Shown: positions 1 to 8,614, counted from the stretch's first letter. The stretch is 42,526 nucleotides of DNA from Anaerolineae bacterium (GCA_016927535.1 JAFGMM010000001.1:1-42526); one strand, 5' to 3'. Notes: generated by a model not told the origin, from the sequence alone. Translations and numbers: made by a program.

Positions 1-1
1 C

Positions 2-601
2 AACCACGGGCCGTACAAAGTCGAGAAGCTGGACGCGGAAAGCTTCGCGGATACCATCGAAGAAATGATCGCTATCTACGACTGGGAGATTGCGCAGGTC
101 CAGCTTAACCTACTGGGCAGCCACGACACGCCGCGCTTTCTGTCGATGGTCGGCGGCGACGCAAGCGCGCTGCGCCTGGCGACGCTCTGCCAGATGACCC
201 TGCCGGGCGCGCCGTGCGTCTACTACGGCGACGAGTTGGGCATGACCGGCGGCTACGACCCGGAATGCCGGGGCGCGATGCCGTGGGGCGATATCGAGGC
301 GCGCAAAGGCGCGACATGGCAGACGATCAAGGACCTGATTCGAATCCGAAAAGAAAACCCGGCGCTGCGGCGCGGGAGGTATAAGACGCTCTCGGCCAAA
401 GATGATATCGTCATCTACGAGCGCACGCTGGACGACAAACGCGCGCTGGTCGTCCTGAACGCCGGGACGCAAAGCTTTAAAACCACGCTGCCGGCAAACG
501 GGCTGTCGAAAGTCGTTTACGGCGACCCAAACCGCTTGACCCTGGATCGAGACGATATCACCGTCAGTGTGCCTGCGCGTGACGGCCTGATCTTGACGTA
601 A
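2..601 (+). CDS. GH13 alpha-amylase-family glycosidase, 3' part
   Basis: The reading frame is open from the left edge, so the N-terminus lies outside the window. The visible 199 residues hold the end of the catalytic barrel and the C-terminal beta domain of a GH13 enzyme. Conserved region IV reads NLLGSHDTPRF, with the transition-state His-Asp pair. It is followed by PGAPCVYYGDELGMTGG and a DPECRGAMPW segment typical of the cyclomaltodextrinase/neopullulanase subgroup. The tail (about the last 90 residues) is the all-beta domain with IRKENPALRRGRY at its start. The enzyme would hydrolyse alpha-glucans or cyclodextrins. Nucleophile and acid/base residues are not in view, so activity and subfamily are inferred. 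The gene converges on purH with only 34 bp between stops. Confidence 0.9.
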   Translation, partial: NHGPYKVEKLDAESFADTIEEMIAIYDWEIAQVQLNLLGSHDTPRFLSMVGGDASALRLATLCQMTLPGAPCVYYGDELGMTGGYDPECRGAMPWGDIEARKGATWQTIKDLIRIRKENPALRRGRYKTLSAKDDIVIYERTLDDKRALVVLNAGTQSFKTTLPANGLSKVVYGDPNRLTLDRDDITVSVPARDGLILT

Positions 602-635
602 CATCGCCGGGCGGTGGCGCGGTGGTCGGATACGT

Positions 636-2156
636 CTAGTGCCGGAAGTGCCGCACCCCCGTAAACACCAGCGCCACCCCCAGCTTATTCGCCGCCGCGA
701 TGACATCCGCGTCGCGGGTCGAGCCGCCCGGCTCCACCGCCGCGACCACGCCCGCCTTCGCCGCCGCTTCGATGGCGTCCGGGAACGGGAAGAATGCGTC
801 GGAGGCCAGCACCGCGCCCTTTGCCCGGTCGCCGGCCTTCGTGACGGCGAGATGCGTCGCATCGACCCGGCTGGGCAGCCCGCCGCCGATTCCCACGGCA
901 GCGCGGCCCTGCGCCAATACAATCGCGTTGCTCTTGACGTGCGTCGCCGCGCGCCACGCAAAGCGCATCGCCGCCACCTGCGCATCGGTCGGCTGCCGTT
1001 CGGAAACCACACGCCACGCCTCGCCCTGGTCGGCGTCGAGCGTCTGCGCCAGCACACCGCCGCGCACCGTGCGAAACTCGAACGCCGGCGCGGGAAGAGC
1101 GCGCATCGCCAGCAAACGGCAGTTCTTGCGCCCCGCGAGCGCTTCGCGCGCGCCGCCGGTGAAACCGGGCGCAGCAATCGCCTCGACGAACAAATCGCCC
1201 AGCGCCTTCACTACATCTTCGTCGAACACGTCCGCCGCCGCGATCACCCCGCCGAACGCCGAATCTGGGTCGCACGCCAGCGCCGCCTTGAACGCCTCCG
1301 CCAATGTGTCGCCCTGCGCAATGCCGCACGGACTCAAGTGCTTCACGATGACAATCGTCTTCCCGCCGAAGTCCGCCGCCGCGCGCCACGCTGCGTCAAT
1401 ATCGAGCAGGTTATTATAGGAAAGCGGCTTGCCTTGCAGCAGTTCACCGCCCAGCGGTCCGGCGCCCTTCACGGCGTAGAGCACGGCTTCCTGGTGCGGG
1501 TTCTCGCCGTAGCGCAAATCCATCGCCTTGGGCAGTGCAATCGTCAACTGTGCCGGCAGCGGGTCGCTAATCATCGCGCGCTGCATATAGTCGCCAATCG
1601 CCGAGTCGTAGGCCGCCGTGCGCTGAAACGCCTTGAACGCCAGCCGGTCGCGCGTCGCCTGCGAAGTCTCGCCCCGGACCTTCAGTTCGTCGAGCACGAA
1701 GTCGTAATCCTCCGGCGTGACCACCACCGTCACGCGCTCGGCGTTTTTGGCGGCGGCGCGGATCAACGACACACCGCCGATGTCGATGCTCTCGACCGCA
1801 TCGGTGTGCGATACATCCGGCCTGGCGACCGTCTCCTCGAAGGGATACAGGTTCACCACGACGAAATCTATCGTACCCCACCCGTTATCCTTGAGAGTCT
1901 GCATATCTTCTTCGGTGCTGCGCGCCAGGATGCCGGCATAGAGGGCCGGGTGCAGTGTCTTGACCCGCCCACCTAGAATGCTCGGCAGCCCGGTCAGCGC
2001 TTCGACCGTGGTCACAGGCAGCCCGGCCTTTTCGAGCACTCGCGCGGTCCCTCCGCTCGCCACCAACTCGACGCCGGCCTCGAGCAGCCCTCTCGCAAAC
2101 GCAACGACGCCCGTCTTATCCGACACACTGATGATCGCGCGCTTTGTAGTTGTCAT
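636..2156 (-). CDS. purH: Bifunctional AICAR formyltransferase/IMP cyclohydrolase PurH
   Basis: PurH carries out the last two steps of IMP synthesis: AICAR formylation, then ring closure. The start is the ATG giving MTTTKRAIISVSDKTG. The frame extends 25 residues further upstream, but that part lies inside hisE and is not homologous in look. At 506 residues it is close to the usual length. The N-terminal cyclohydrolase (about 1-200) shows VASGGTARVL and GGRVKTLHP. The C-terminal formyltransferase shows RYGENPHQ (215-222), a KHLSPCG catalytic loop (K272, H273) and VKSNAIVLAQ. Most PurH proteins have Asn in the KHxNPCG loop and this one has Ser. It is the last gene of the his operon, and its ATG overlaps the hisE stop by 4 nt (ATGA), suggesting translational coupling. 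Confidence 0.96.
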   Translation of the reverse strand: MTTTKRAIISVSDKTGVVAFARGLLEAGVELVASGGTARVLEKAGLPVTTVEALTGLPSILGGRVKTLHPALYAGILARSTEEDMQTLKDNGWGTIDFVVVNLYPFEETVARPDVSHTDAVESIDIGGVSLIRAAAKNAERVTVVVTPEDYDFVLDELKVRGETSQATRDRLAFKAFQRTAAYDSAIGDYMQRAMISDPLPAQLTIALPKAMDLRYGENPHQEAVLYAVKGAGPLGGELLQGKPLSYNNLLDIDAAWRAAADFGGKTIVIVKHLSPCGIAQGDTLAEAFKAALACDPDSAFGGVIAAADVFDEDVVKALGDLFVEAIAAPGFTGGAREALAGRKNCRLLAMRALPAPAFEFRTVRGGVLAQTLDADQGEAWRVVSERQPTDAQVAAMRFAWRAATHVKSNAIVLAQGRAAVGIGGGLPSRVDATHLAVTKAGDRAKGAVLASDAFFPFPDAIEAAAKAGVVAAVEPGGSTRDADVIAAANKLGVALVFTGVRHFRH

Positions 2157-2497
2157 GAATCGAATCGCCTCCTCAACTCTTCGGCAATGTTCACCGGTTC
2201 TAAGCCACAGTCGGCCACCAACACCAGACAATGATAGGTCAAGTCGGCCAATTCTTCCAGCAGGCGCGTTTGACTCTGGTTTGGACTCACCGCCGCCAGC
2301 ACCACCTCGATTGCCTCCTCGCCGACCTTCTGCGCGATCCGCTCGCGCCCGGCGTCGAACAAGCGGTTCGTGTAGCTGCCCTTCTTGGGGTTCGCCTGCC
2401 GGTCCTTGACGACGGCGAACACCTCGGCAACCATGCGGTCTACGTCCGGCCTGCGCTCGTCTGCCTCCATTGGCGTCCCAGCTTGCGTCTCATCCAT
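2153..2497 (-). CDS. hisE: Phosphoribosyl-ATP pyrophosphatase HisE
   Basis: This 114-residue protein is a stand-alone HisE, which removes pyrophosphate from PR-ATP in the second step of histidine synthesis. It is an all-alpha MazG-like NTP pyrophosphatase. Visible family features are KGSYTNRLFDAGRERIAQKVGEEAIEVVLAA, split here as the SYTNRLF region followed by the KVGEEAIEV metal-binding helix, and a second acidic helix ELADLTYHCLVL. In many bacteria HisE is fused to HisI; here the two are separate neighbours, 3 bp apart. The first about 20 residues (MDETQAGTPMEADERRP) look like a disordered leader, so an internal ATG at residue 10 is a possible alternative start. It overlaps purH by 4 nt. 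Confidence 0.95.
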   Translation of the reverse strand: MDETQAGTPMEADERRPDVDRMVAEVFAVVKDRQANPKKGSYTNRLFDAGRERIAQKVGEEAIEVVLAAVSPNQSQTRLLEELADLTYHCLVLVADCGLEPVNIAEELRRRFDS

Positions 2498-2500
2498 CGC

Positions 2501-2820
2501 TTACAACTCCTCAATCTTGCGGAAGAAGCACGACCGCTCCCCGGTATGGCACGCCGGCCCTACCGGCCACACCCGGACCAACAGCACGTCGCCGTCGCAA
2601 TCGACGCGGATTTCTTCCACGCGCTGCACGTTGCCGCTCGTTGCGCCTTTATGCCAGAGCGCCCGGCGGCTGCGGCTCCAGAAGTGCGCCTCGCCGGTCT
2701 CGACGGTCAAGCGCAGCGCCTCGGCGTTCATCCACGCGACCATGAGCACCGTCCCGTCGCCGGCGTCCTGCACCACCGCCGGGATCAAGCCGCGCTCGTC
2801 CCACTTCAACCGGTCGGTGT

Positions 2821-2824
<4 letters not shown>
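2501..2824 (-). CDS. hisI: Phosphoribosyl-AMP cyclohydrolase HisI
   Basis: HisI opens the purine ring of PR-AMP in the third step of histidine synthesis. The 107-residue length fits the monofunctional form. Motifs visible in order are [28 protein letters not shown] and [12 protein letters not shown]. The three cysteines of the last two motifs are the expected zinc ligands, and the paired aspartates of DCDGD fit the magnesium site. The start is GTG, overlapping the hisF stop as GTGA, so translation is probably coupled to hisF. Nothing unusual is seen in the catalytic positions. Confidence 0.96.
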
Positions 2825-3597
<773 letters not shown>

Positions 3598-3607
3598 CGC
3601 ATGATCC

Positions 3608-3829
3608 TTACGCTGCCGAGTTAGTGAGAATGGTAATCGGCAGAGGTAGAGTAAGCGCATTTCTATCGTGTCTGCTGAAGTTAAAGACGGCAAAGCCAAC
3701 CACCGGTCCATCAAGAGCACGGCGCTCGAATATGTCGTCGCCCACTTCCTCCAGGGTAGCCGGCGAATCTTCAAAGATTACTTCTAGGTAGTCGCCTTCC
3801 TGGTCGTACCATATCTTTACTTCTGCCAT
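3608..3829 (-). CDS. DUF2283 small protein inside the his operon
   Basis: A 73-residue protein starting [17 protein letters not shown]. The pattern of an early [14 protein letters not shown] strand pair, a charged middle and a [13 protein letters not shown] strand resembles the DUF2283 family, small beta-rich proteins of unknown function often found near toxin-antitoxin or unrelated metabolic genes. I chose the ATG at residue 8 of the open frame because homologues begin just before the KIWYD strand. It lies 17 bp after hisA and 10 bp before hisF on the same strand, so it must be cotranscribed with them. No catalytic residues are evident. A regulatory or accessory role in histidine synthesis is speculation. 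Confidence 0.8.
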   Translation of the reverse strand: MAEVKIWYDQEGDYLEVIFEDSPATLEEVGDDIFERRALDGPVVGFAVFNFSRHDRNALTLPLPITILTNSAA

Positions 3830-3846
3830 ACGATTTTCCCTTTTCC

Positions 3847-4575
3847 TCACCCCGCCGCGATCTTCAGCGCCGCCGCCAAGTCGATCTCGCCCTCGTACAG
3901 CGCGCGCCCGACCACCACGCCGGCGACAAGGCCCGTCTCTTTCAGCGCGCGCACGTCATCCAGGCTCGCCACGCCGCCCGACGCCACCACGTCGAGCCGG
4001 GTCAAGCGCGCCAGCCGGGCCGTCGCTTCCACGTTGACGCCCGCGCCCAGCCCGTCGCGGCTCACATCGGTGTAGAGAATATGACGAACCCCCAGCGCGG
4101 CCAGGTCCAGCCCCAACTTCAGCGGCGACCAGTTGCTCGGCTGCCGCCAACCCTTCACCACCACGACGCCCTCGCGCGCGTCCAGCGCCACCGACACGCG
4201 GTCCGCCCCCCAGCGCCCCACCATCTCCGCCGCGAAGCCGGGGTCGGTGACCGCCGCCGTGCCGACCACCACACGGTCCACGCCCAGATCAAACGCCCGC
4301 TCGACGGCGGCGGCATCGCGCAGCCCGCCGCCGAACTGCACGCGCACGCCGTCGAGCGCGGCGATCTCGCGCACGATCCCGGTATTCACCTGCGCATCGA
4401 GCGCGCCAAGCGCGCCGTCGAGATTGACCACGTGCAGCCATGCCGCGCCCGCCGCCTGCCACAGGCGGGCCGTCGCAACCGGGTTATCGCTGTAGATGGT
4501 CTGCCGGTTGGGGTCGCCCTCTTTCAGGCGGACGACCTTACCGCCGCGCAGGTCGATTGCAGGATAAACGATCAT
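3847..4575 (-). CDS. hisA: ProFAR isomerase HisA
   Basis: HisA carries out the Amadori rearrangement of ProFAR to PRFAR, the fourth step of histidine synthesis. The 242-residue protein is a TIM barrel. It starts MIVYPAIDLRGGKVVRLKEGD, with the catalytic Asp8. The second catalytic Asp is in ILYTDVSRDGLGAG. Phosphate-binding loops QFGGGLRD and ASGGVASL are both present. Sequence similarity in the glycine loops to the neighbouring HisF reflects their shared origin. hisH ends 14 bp before the hisA ATG. HisA and the actinobacterial PriA share a fold, but a separate trpF was not seen here, so dual function cannot be judged. Confidence 0.96.
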   Translation of the reverse strand: MIVYPAIDLRGGKVVRLKEGDPNRQTIYSDNPVATARLWQAAGAAWLHVVNLDGALGALDAQVNTGIVREIAALDGVRVQFGGGLRDAAAVERAFDLGVDRVVVGTAAVTDPGFAAEMVGRWGADRVSVALDAREGVVVVKGWRQPSNWSPLKLGLDLAALGVRHILYTDVSRDGLGAGVNVEATARLARLTRLDVVASGGVASLDDVRALKETGLVAGVVVGRALYEGEIDLAAALKIAAG

Positions 4576-4589
4576 GATAGCTAAGCTCC

Positions 4590-5198
4590 CTAAAGCGCAA
4601 GAAAATTGCGCAGAATCTGCTGCCCCACCTGCTGGCTTTTCTCCGGGTGGAACTGCACACCGAACAGATTACCGCGCCCCGCCACCGACACAAAATCAAT
4701 GCCGTAGTCGGTCGTAGCGATGACATCTTCCCTGCGCGCGGGCGCTGCATAGTAGGAATGCACAAAGTACGCATACGCGCCCGGCGGCGCCCCTGCCAGC
4801 AGCGGCGAAGCGCCGTCGTGGTGAACCTGGTTCCAGCCGATATGCGGCACCTTCGGCCCGCCGTCCGGGAAGCGCACCACCGCTCCGGGCAGCAAACCCA
4901 GCCCCTCGTGACGCCCGTGCTCCTCACCGAAATCGAACAGGTATTGCAAGCCCAGGCAAATCCCCAACATTGGAACGCCGCGCGCAACCGCATCCTGCAA
5001 CGGCGCGACGAAGCCGCGCGCGCGAATCTCCGCCATGCCCGCACCGAACGCGCCCACGCCCGGCAGCACGATCTTACCCGCGCCGGCCAGCTCCGCGCCG
5101 GCCCCGGCCACAACCGGGTCTGCGCCGACCGCGCGCAGCGTATTCACCACACTGCGCAAATTGCCCGCGCCGTAATCAATAACCACAACCCGCGTCAT
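4590..5198 (-). CDS. hisH: Imidazole glycerol phosphate synthase glutaminase subunit HisH
   Basis: HisH is the class I glutamine amidotransferase that feeds ammonia to HisF. The 202-residue length is normal. It starts MTRVVVIDYGAGNLRSV. The nucleophile is Cys81 in the MLGICLGLQYLFD elbow. The His-Glu pair is in GVQFHPEKSQQVG near the C-terminus. The oxyanion region LPGVGAFGAGM is present. Its ATG overlaps the hisB stop by 4 nt (ATGA), so translation is likely coupled to hisB. The partner hisF is two genes downstream. Confidence 0.97.
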   Translation of the reverse strand: MTRVVVIDYGAGNLRSVVNTLRAVGADPVVAGAGAELAGAGKIVLPGVGAFGAGMAEIRARGFVAPLQDAVARGVPMLGICLGLQYLFDFGEEHGRHEGLGLLPGAVVRFPDGGPKVPHIGWNQVHHDGASPLLAGAPPGAYAYFVHSYYAAPARREDVIATTDYGIDFVSVAGRGNLFGVQFHPEKSQQVGQQILRNFLAL

Positions 5199-5806
5199 GC
5201 GGTCAAGGTCTCCTTCGTCGAGGCGATCTTATTCATGCGGCGCGGATCAATCGTCACAGCCTCGCACAGCGCGCGCCCAAACGCCTTGAACAGCGCTTCG
5301 GCTTTGTGATGGTCGTCGCGCCCATAGAGCACATGCGCGTGCAGGTTCATGCGCCCGTGCACACTGAGCGTTTGCAGGATATGCGGCACCAGCACAGAAG
5401 GCATCGTCCCCAGCATCGGCGCGGTGAAGCCGGCATCGACGACCGCGTAAGGCCGCCCGCTCAGATCAATCACGACGCGCACTAACACGTCATCCATCGG
5501 AAAGTAAGCGCTGCCCACCCGGTTAATTCCCTTGCGCTCGCCGAGCGCCTGGTCGATAGCCCGGCCCAGCGCAATCGCCACATCCTCGACCGTATGGTGC
5601 GCGTCGATGTGCAGGTCGCCGCGCGCCTTGACGCCCAGGCCAAACATGCCATGCACCGCCATATGGTGCAGCATATGATCGAGAAAGCCGATGCCTGTAC
5701 TGACTTCGGCTTCGCCGGTGCCGTCCAGGTCCAGCGTGATATCAATGGTGGTCTCGGTCGTCTTGCGCTCGATGTGAGCGAACCTTATCTCGCGTGTTTT
5801 ACCCAT
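5195..5806 (-). CDS. hisB: Imidazoleglycerol-phosphate dehydratase HisB
   Basis: This is the monofunctional dehydratase that converts IGP to imidazole acetol phosphate. The 203-residue protein has the two repeated metal-binding motifs of the family: GFLDHMLHHMAVHG with DLHIDAHHTVEDVAIALG, then HVLYGRDDHHKAEALFKAFG. There is no histidinol-phosphatase domain, unlike the enterobacterial fusion. The N-terminus (MGKTREIRFAHIERKTTETT) is as expected for the family. It lies 17 bp downstream of hisC. A histidinol-phosphate phosphatase is not in the window. Confidence 0.97.
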   Translation of the reverse strand: MGKTREIRFAHIERKTTETTIDITLDLDGTGEAEVSTGIGFLDHMLHHMAVHGMFGLGVKARGDLHIDAHHTVEDVAIALGRAIDQALGERKGINRVGSAYFPMDDVLVRVVIDLSGRPYAVVDAGFTAPMLGTMPSVLVPHILQTLSVHGRMNLHAHVLYGRDDHHKAEALFKAFGRALCEAVTIDPRRMNKIASTKETLTA

Positions 5807-5823
5807 CTTTTTCTCCCAAACGC

Positions 5824-6909
5824 TTATAACTCTTTCAACGCTGCAAGCAGCGCGTCGGTGTGTTCCGGCTTGCCCGCGCTCACCCGGATGTGATTGCGCA
5901 AACCCGGCTTGTCGAAATAGCGCACCAGCACGCCCCGCGCCGCCAGCGCCCGCTTGAGCGCCTTCGCATCACGCCCGCCCTCCACCCGGCACAGCACGAA
6001 ATTCGACCGGCTGGGGTACGGGTGCAAATAATCAATCTCGGCGAGCGCCCGGTAGAGCCGTGCGCGCTCCAGGACTATTTTCTCGACATTCGCCCGGAGC
6101 GTATCCCGGTCGGCCAGCGACGCGCGCGCGGCGGCGGCAGCAGCGACGTTCACATTATACGGCTGCTTGATCTTCCACAGGTGTTTCATCAGCCACAGCG
6201 GAAACGCGCCGTATCCCACCCGCAGGCCGGCCAGCCCGGCCCACTTGCTGAAGGTGCGCAGCACGACCAGGTTTGGCGCGTCCGGCACACGCGCAATGTA
6301 GCCCGGCGTACCGCTGAACTCGACGTATGCCTCGTCGAGCAGCACCACGAGCGGCAGCCGCAGCAGCCGGTCGAGCGTCTCCAGCGCGAGCAGGCTCCCG
6401 TCGGGGTTGTTCGGCGAGCAGAGCACGAGCAGCTTCGCGCCGGTCGCGTGCGCCGCCGTCTCGATGGCCGGCACATCCGGCGCGAAGTCGCCGAGCCGCC
6501 ACACCTCCACCACGCGCGCGCCGCCGAGCGCACCGTCGAAGCTGTACATGCCGAAGGTCGGCGGGCAGTTGATGATGACATCGCCCGGCATAATCAGCGC
6601 ACGGAACAGCAGGTCGATCAACTCGTCCGCGCCGGCGCCGGCCATGATGTACTCGAAAGGGACGCCTGCGTAATCCACGAGCGCCTCGCGCAGGTAGCGG
6701 CTCTCCGGGTCGGGGTAGATGTGCAGCCGGGCAGCGGCAACGGCGTCCCACACCGCCGGGGAGGGGCCATATGGGTTCTCGTTGGCGTCGATCTTGACCA
6801 GCGCACCTTCAGGGATGCCAAGCTGCGCGCTCAACACCTCGAAAGGCAAAATGGGCGTGTATTCTTCCATGCCGGCGATATCGGGCCGGACCAGGCTCTC
6901 GACGGACAT
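5824..6909 (-). CDS. hisC: Histidinol-phosphate aminotransferase HisC
   Basis: HisC is a fold-type I PLP enzyme that transaminates imidazole acetol phosphate. At 361 residues it has the usual length. The substrate-binding start DANENPYGPSPAV is present, followed by GAGADELIDLLF, SPNNPDGSLL, LDEAYVEFSG and the PLP lysine K222 in RTFSKWAGLAGLRVGYG. A FVLCRV and LRNHIRVSAG C-terminal pattern completes the family signature. It is the first gene of the his-purH operon. An AGGAG sequence stands five bases before the ATG. hisG and hisD, needed for the first and last steps, are not in the window. Confidence 0.96.
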   Translation of the reverse strand: MSVESLVRPDIAGMEEYTPILPFEVLSAQLGIPEGALVKIDANENPYGPSPAVWDAVAAARLHIYPDPESRYLREALVDYAGVPFEYIMAGAGADELIDLLFRALIMPGDVIINCPPTFGMYSFDGALGGARVVEVWRLGDFAPDVPAIETAAHATGAKLLVLCSPNNPDGSLLALETLDRLLRLPLVVLLDEAYVEFSGTPGYIARVPDAPNLVVLRTFSKWAGLAGLRVGYGAFPLWLMKHLWKIKQPYNVNVAAAAAARASLADRDTLRANVEKIVLERARLYRALAEIDYLHPYPSRSNFVLCRVEGGRDAKALKRALAARGVLVRYFDKPGLRNHIRVSAGKPEHTDALLAALKEL

Positions 6910-6935
6910 TTTTACTCCTGCGCCTGAACAAGAAT

Positions 6936-7006
6936 TTCACCACAGAGACCCAGAGAACGCAGAGAGAAACCAAGTATCTCTGTGCTCTCTGGGTCTCTGT
7001 GGTGAA
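6936..7006. repeat. Large palindrome of a CACAGAG-type repeat
   Basis: Two 30-base arms (6936-6965 and 6977-7006) are inverted copies, matching at 28 of 30 positions around an 11-base loop. Each arm starts TTCACCACAGAGACCCAGAG. It fills almost the whole space between the reductase stop (7012) and the hisC start (6909). On the minus-strand transcript it would fold into a very stable hairpin, so it may end the ferredoxin-reductase transcript. A diverged single arm occurs at 38489-38518. I recall similar CACAGAG sequences scattered in other environmental bacterial genomes, but this was not checked. Confidence 0.9.
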
Positions 7007-7011
7007 TAGTT

Positions 7012-8205
7012 CTATTTCAAAATAAACCCCGTGGCAATGAGCTTGCCCACTTCCACCAGCAGCAAGGGGTGTTTTGCAAACAAGCGCAGCGCGACCTCGC
7101 CCAGGCTCATGTTCTCCAGGTCGAGCTGTGACGCCTGCTTAATCAGGTCGTTGATGCTCTCCTGCCCTATCCTGGCGGCGAGCTTGCGCGCCTTGTAGAG
7201 CGCCTGGTGTGACCGGCCAAAGCGTCTGCGCCACTGCGCCTCGTAAGAGCGCAGCGCCCCCGCCGAAACATCGCCCCGCCGGAGCGCATCTACCGCGACC
7301 TCCATCGCCAGGCCCGCGCCCATCATCCCCAGGCCGATGCCGCCGCCGGTCAGCGGGTCGGCGTGGTGCGCAGCATCACCGACCACCACCAGCCCGTGGG
7401 TCGCCATCTGCCGGATGCCGCCGGTAACCGGAATCCCGCCCACGACCACGCTCAACACGCTGGCATGCGGGAAGTGCCGTTCTACGAAGCGCTCCAGGCG
7501 CGCCTGTGCGCTCTCGGTATCGGCGTAGTTCGCTTCGATCACAAGACCCACATTGGCGGTATTGCTGCCTTTCGGGAAAACCCAGGCATACCCGCCCGGC
7601 GCAAAATCGACATCCAGGTGATACTGGCACTCGGTCGGCTTGACCTTCTCACCTACTCCGCTGAGCAAATATTGCACACTGACATAATAATCGTTCAGCG
7701 GCGGCACCGTCTCCAGGCCTGCCCAACGCGCCGTCTGCGACTCCGGGCCGTCGGCAGCGACGACCAAACGCGCCGACACCTCGTACTCCTGGCCGGCCCG
7801 CTGAATTCTGACGCCGCTCACCCGGCCATTGTCATGCAAGAGACCGACGGCGGTCGTCTTGGCCTGCACTTCGGCGCCGGCCTCGGCGGCCAAGCGCGCA
7901 AGCTCGCGGTCGAAAATCTTGCGCTCGACCACCAAAGTCGGCTCGGTGGGCGGCAGACAGACGACATCGCCCACGGCGTTGCACACCGCAAAGCGAGCGA
8001 CCTCGGCGTTGACCCAGCGCGAATCGAGCGCAAGGTACGGGCGCAGCGACTCGACGCCCACGGCCTCGGCGCAGCGCACCGGCGAGCCGATTTCCTGCCG
8101 CTTTTCGATCAGCAGCACATCCAGGCCGCCGGCCGCCGCACAGCGCGCCGCCACCGACCCCGCCGGCCCGGCGCCGACTACTACAACGTCATATCGAGAT
8201 TTCAT
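7012..8205 (-). CDS. Geranylgeranyl reductase-family FAD oxidoreductase
   Basis: This 397-residue flavoprotein belongs to the geranylgeranyl reductase/digeranylgeranylglycerophospholipid reductase family. The start at MKSRYDVVVVGAGPAGS was chosen because it places the FAD-binding GAGPAGS motif at the N-terminus; upstream codons lie in the ferredoxin gene. Other family marks are the RCAEAVG segment near residue 50, the substrate-domain motif YAWVFPKGSNTANVG and the second FAD motif VVVGDAAHHADPLTGGGIG. In archaea such enzymes saturate isoprenoid chains of lipids; in bacteria they act on menaquinone, carotenoid or chlorophyll side chains. The substrate here is unknown. Its ATG overlaps the upstream ferredoxin stop by 4 nt, so that ferredoxin is the likely electron donor. 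Confidence 0.88.
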   Translation of the reverse strand: MKSRYDVVVVGAGPAGSVAARCAAAGGLDVLLIEKRQEIGSPVRCAEAVGVESLRPYLALDSRWVNAEVARFAVCNAVGDVVCLPPTEPTLVVERKIFDRELARLAAEAGAEVQAKTTAVGLLHDNGRVSGVRIQRAGQEYEVSARLVVAADGPESQTARWAGLETVPPLNDYYVSVQYLLSGVGEKVKPTECQYHLDVDFAPGGYAWVFPKGSNTANVGLVIEANYADTESAQARLERFVERHFPHASVLSVVVGGIPVTGGIRQMATHGLVVVGDAAHHADPLTGGGIGLGMMGAGLAMEVAVDALRRGDVSAGALRSYEAQWRRRFGRSHQALYKARKLAARIGQESINDLIKQASQLDLENMSLGEVALRLFAKHPLLLVEVGKLIATGFILK

Positions 8206-8441
8206 AGCAGGACTTCGGCCGGCTGCTGCATATCGACATCCACCAACGAAAGCGCCCGGACAGGGCAGACGCGCACACAGCGCCGGCAGGCCGTGCACGC
8301 TGCCGCATCGACATAAAGATAGGCGTTCAACAAAAACAGCGCGTTCTGCTGGCAGACGGCGACACACGCGCCGCACGAGCCGCATAACTCGCGCCTGACG
8401 ACTATAGACTTCTCCGGCGATTTGATGCCAGTATTCATCAT
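8202..8441 (-). CDS. Dicluster 4Fe-4S ferredoxin paired with the reductase
   Basis: A 79-residue ferredoxin with two classical cluster motifs: CGSCGACVAVC and CTACRRCVRVCP. The second has the terminal CP, while the first has CQ after its fourth cysteine. It would bind two 4Fe-4S clusters and carry low-potential electrons. The start is ATG ATG, and either codon is possible; a G-rich GGGGAG sequence just upstream serves as ribosome binding site. The stop overlaps the start of the geranylgeranyl-reductase-like gene (ATGA), a strong sign of functional coupling. It heads a two-gene transcript that diverges from the receiver gene at 8654. Confidence 0.9.
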   Translation of the reverse strand: MMNTGIKSPEKSIVVRRELCGSCGACVAVCQQNALFLLNAYLYVDAAACTACRRCVRVCPVRALSLVDVDMQQPAEVLL

Positions 8442-8445
8442 TGCT

Positions 8446-8454
8446 CCCCCCCCC
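8446..8454. repeat. Run of nine C (G9 on the coding strand)
   Basis: A nine-base C run, read as G9 on the minus strand, lies four bases upstream of the ferredoxin start and forms part of its ribosome binding site. Homopolymers at this position can vary in length by slippage and alter translation. There is no population evidence for this here, and a sequencing miscount is also possible. Confidence 0.85.
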
Positions 8455-8614
8455 GGTCTCTCGCGCCCGGCTGCACAAGCAAAAGCATATCGTAACGAAG
8501 GCCGGCGCGCTAGCCCCTTCCCCCAAGTTCCGGGTCTTTCAGAATTTATTCAAAATACACTGACTGTCGGGTATTCTCAATTCAAAATCTTAAGTGCCGT
8601 TTCCTTTTACGGGG

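Noticed and set aside
639-1976. 445-codon open frame on the plus strand opposite purH
   Set aside because: It is a mirror of a GC-rich gene: Arg- and His-rich product with no domain pattern, no ribosome binding site, and purH is certain on the other strand.
6719-7009. Small plus-strand frame ending in a HRDPENAERNQ-like peptide
   Set aside because: The ending is only the translation of the CACAGAG palindrome; such peptides are frequent false predictions from this repeat.
6909-7011. His leader peptide or T-box ahead of hisC
   Set aside because: No run of His codons and no T-box specifier or antiterminator sequence was found; the space is filled by the palindrome.
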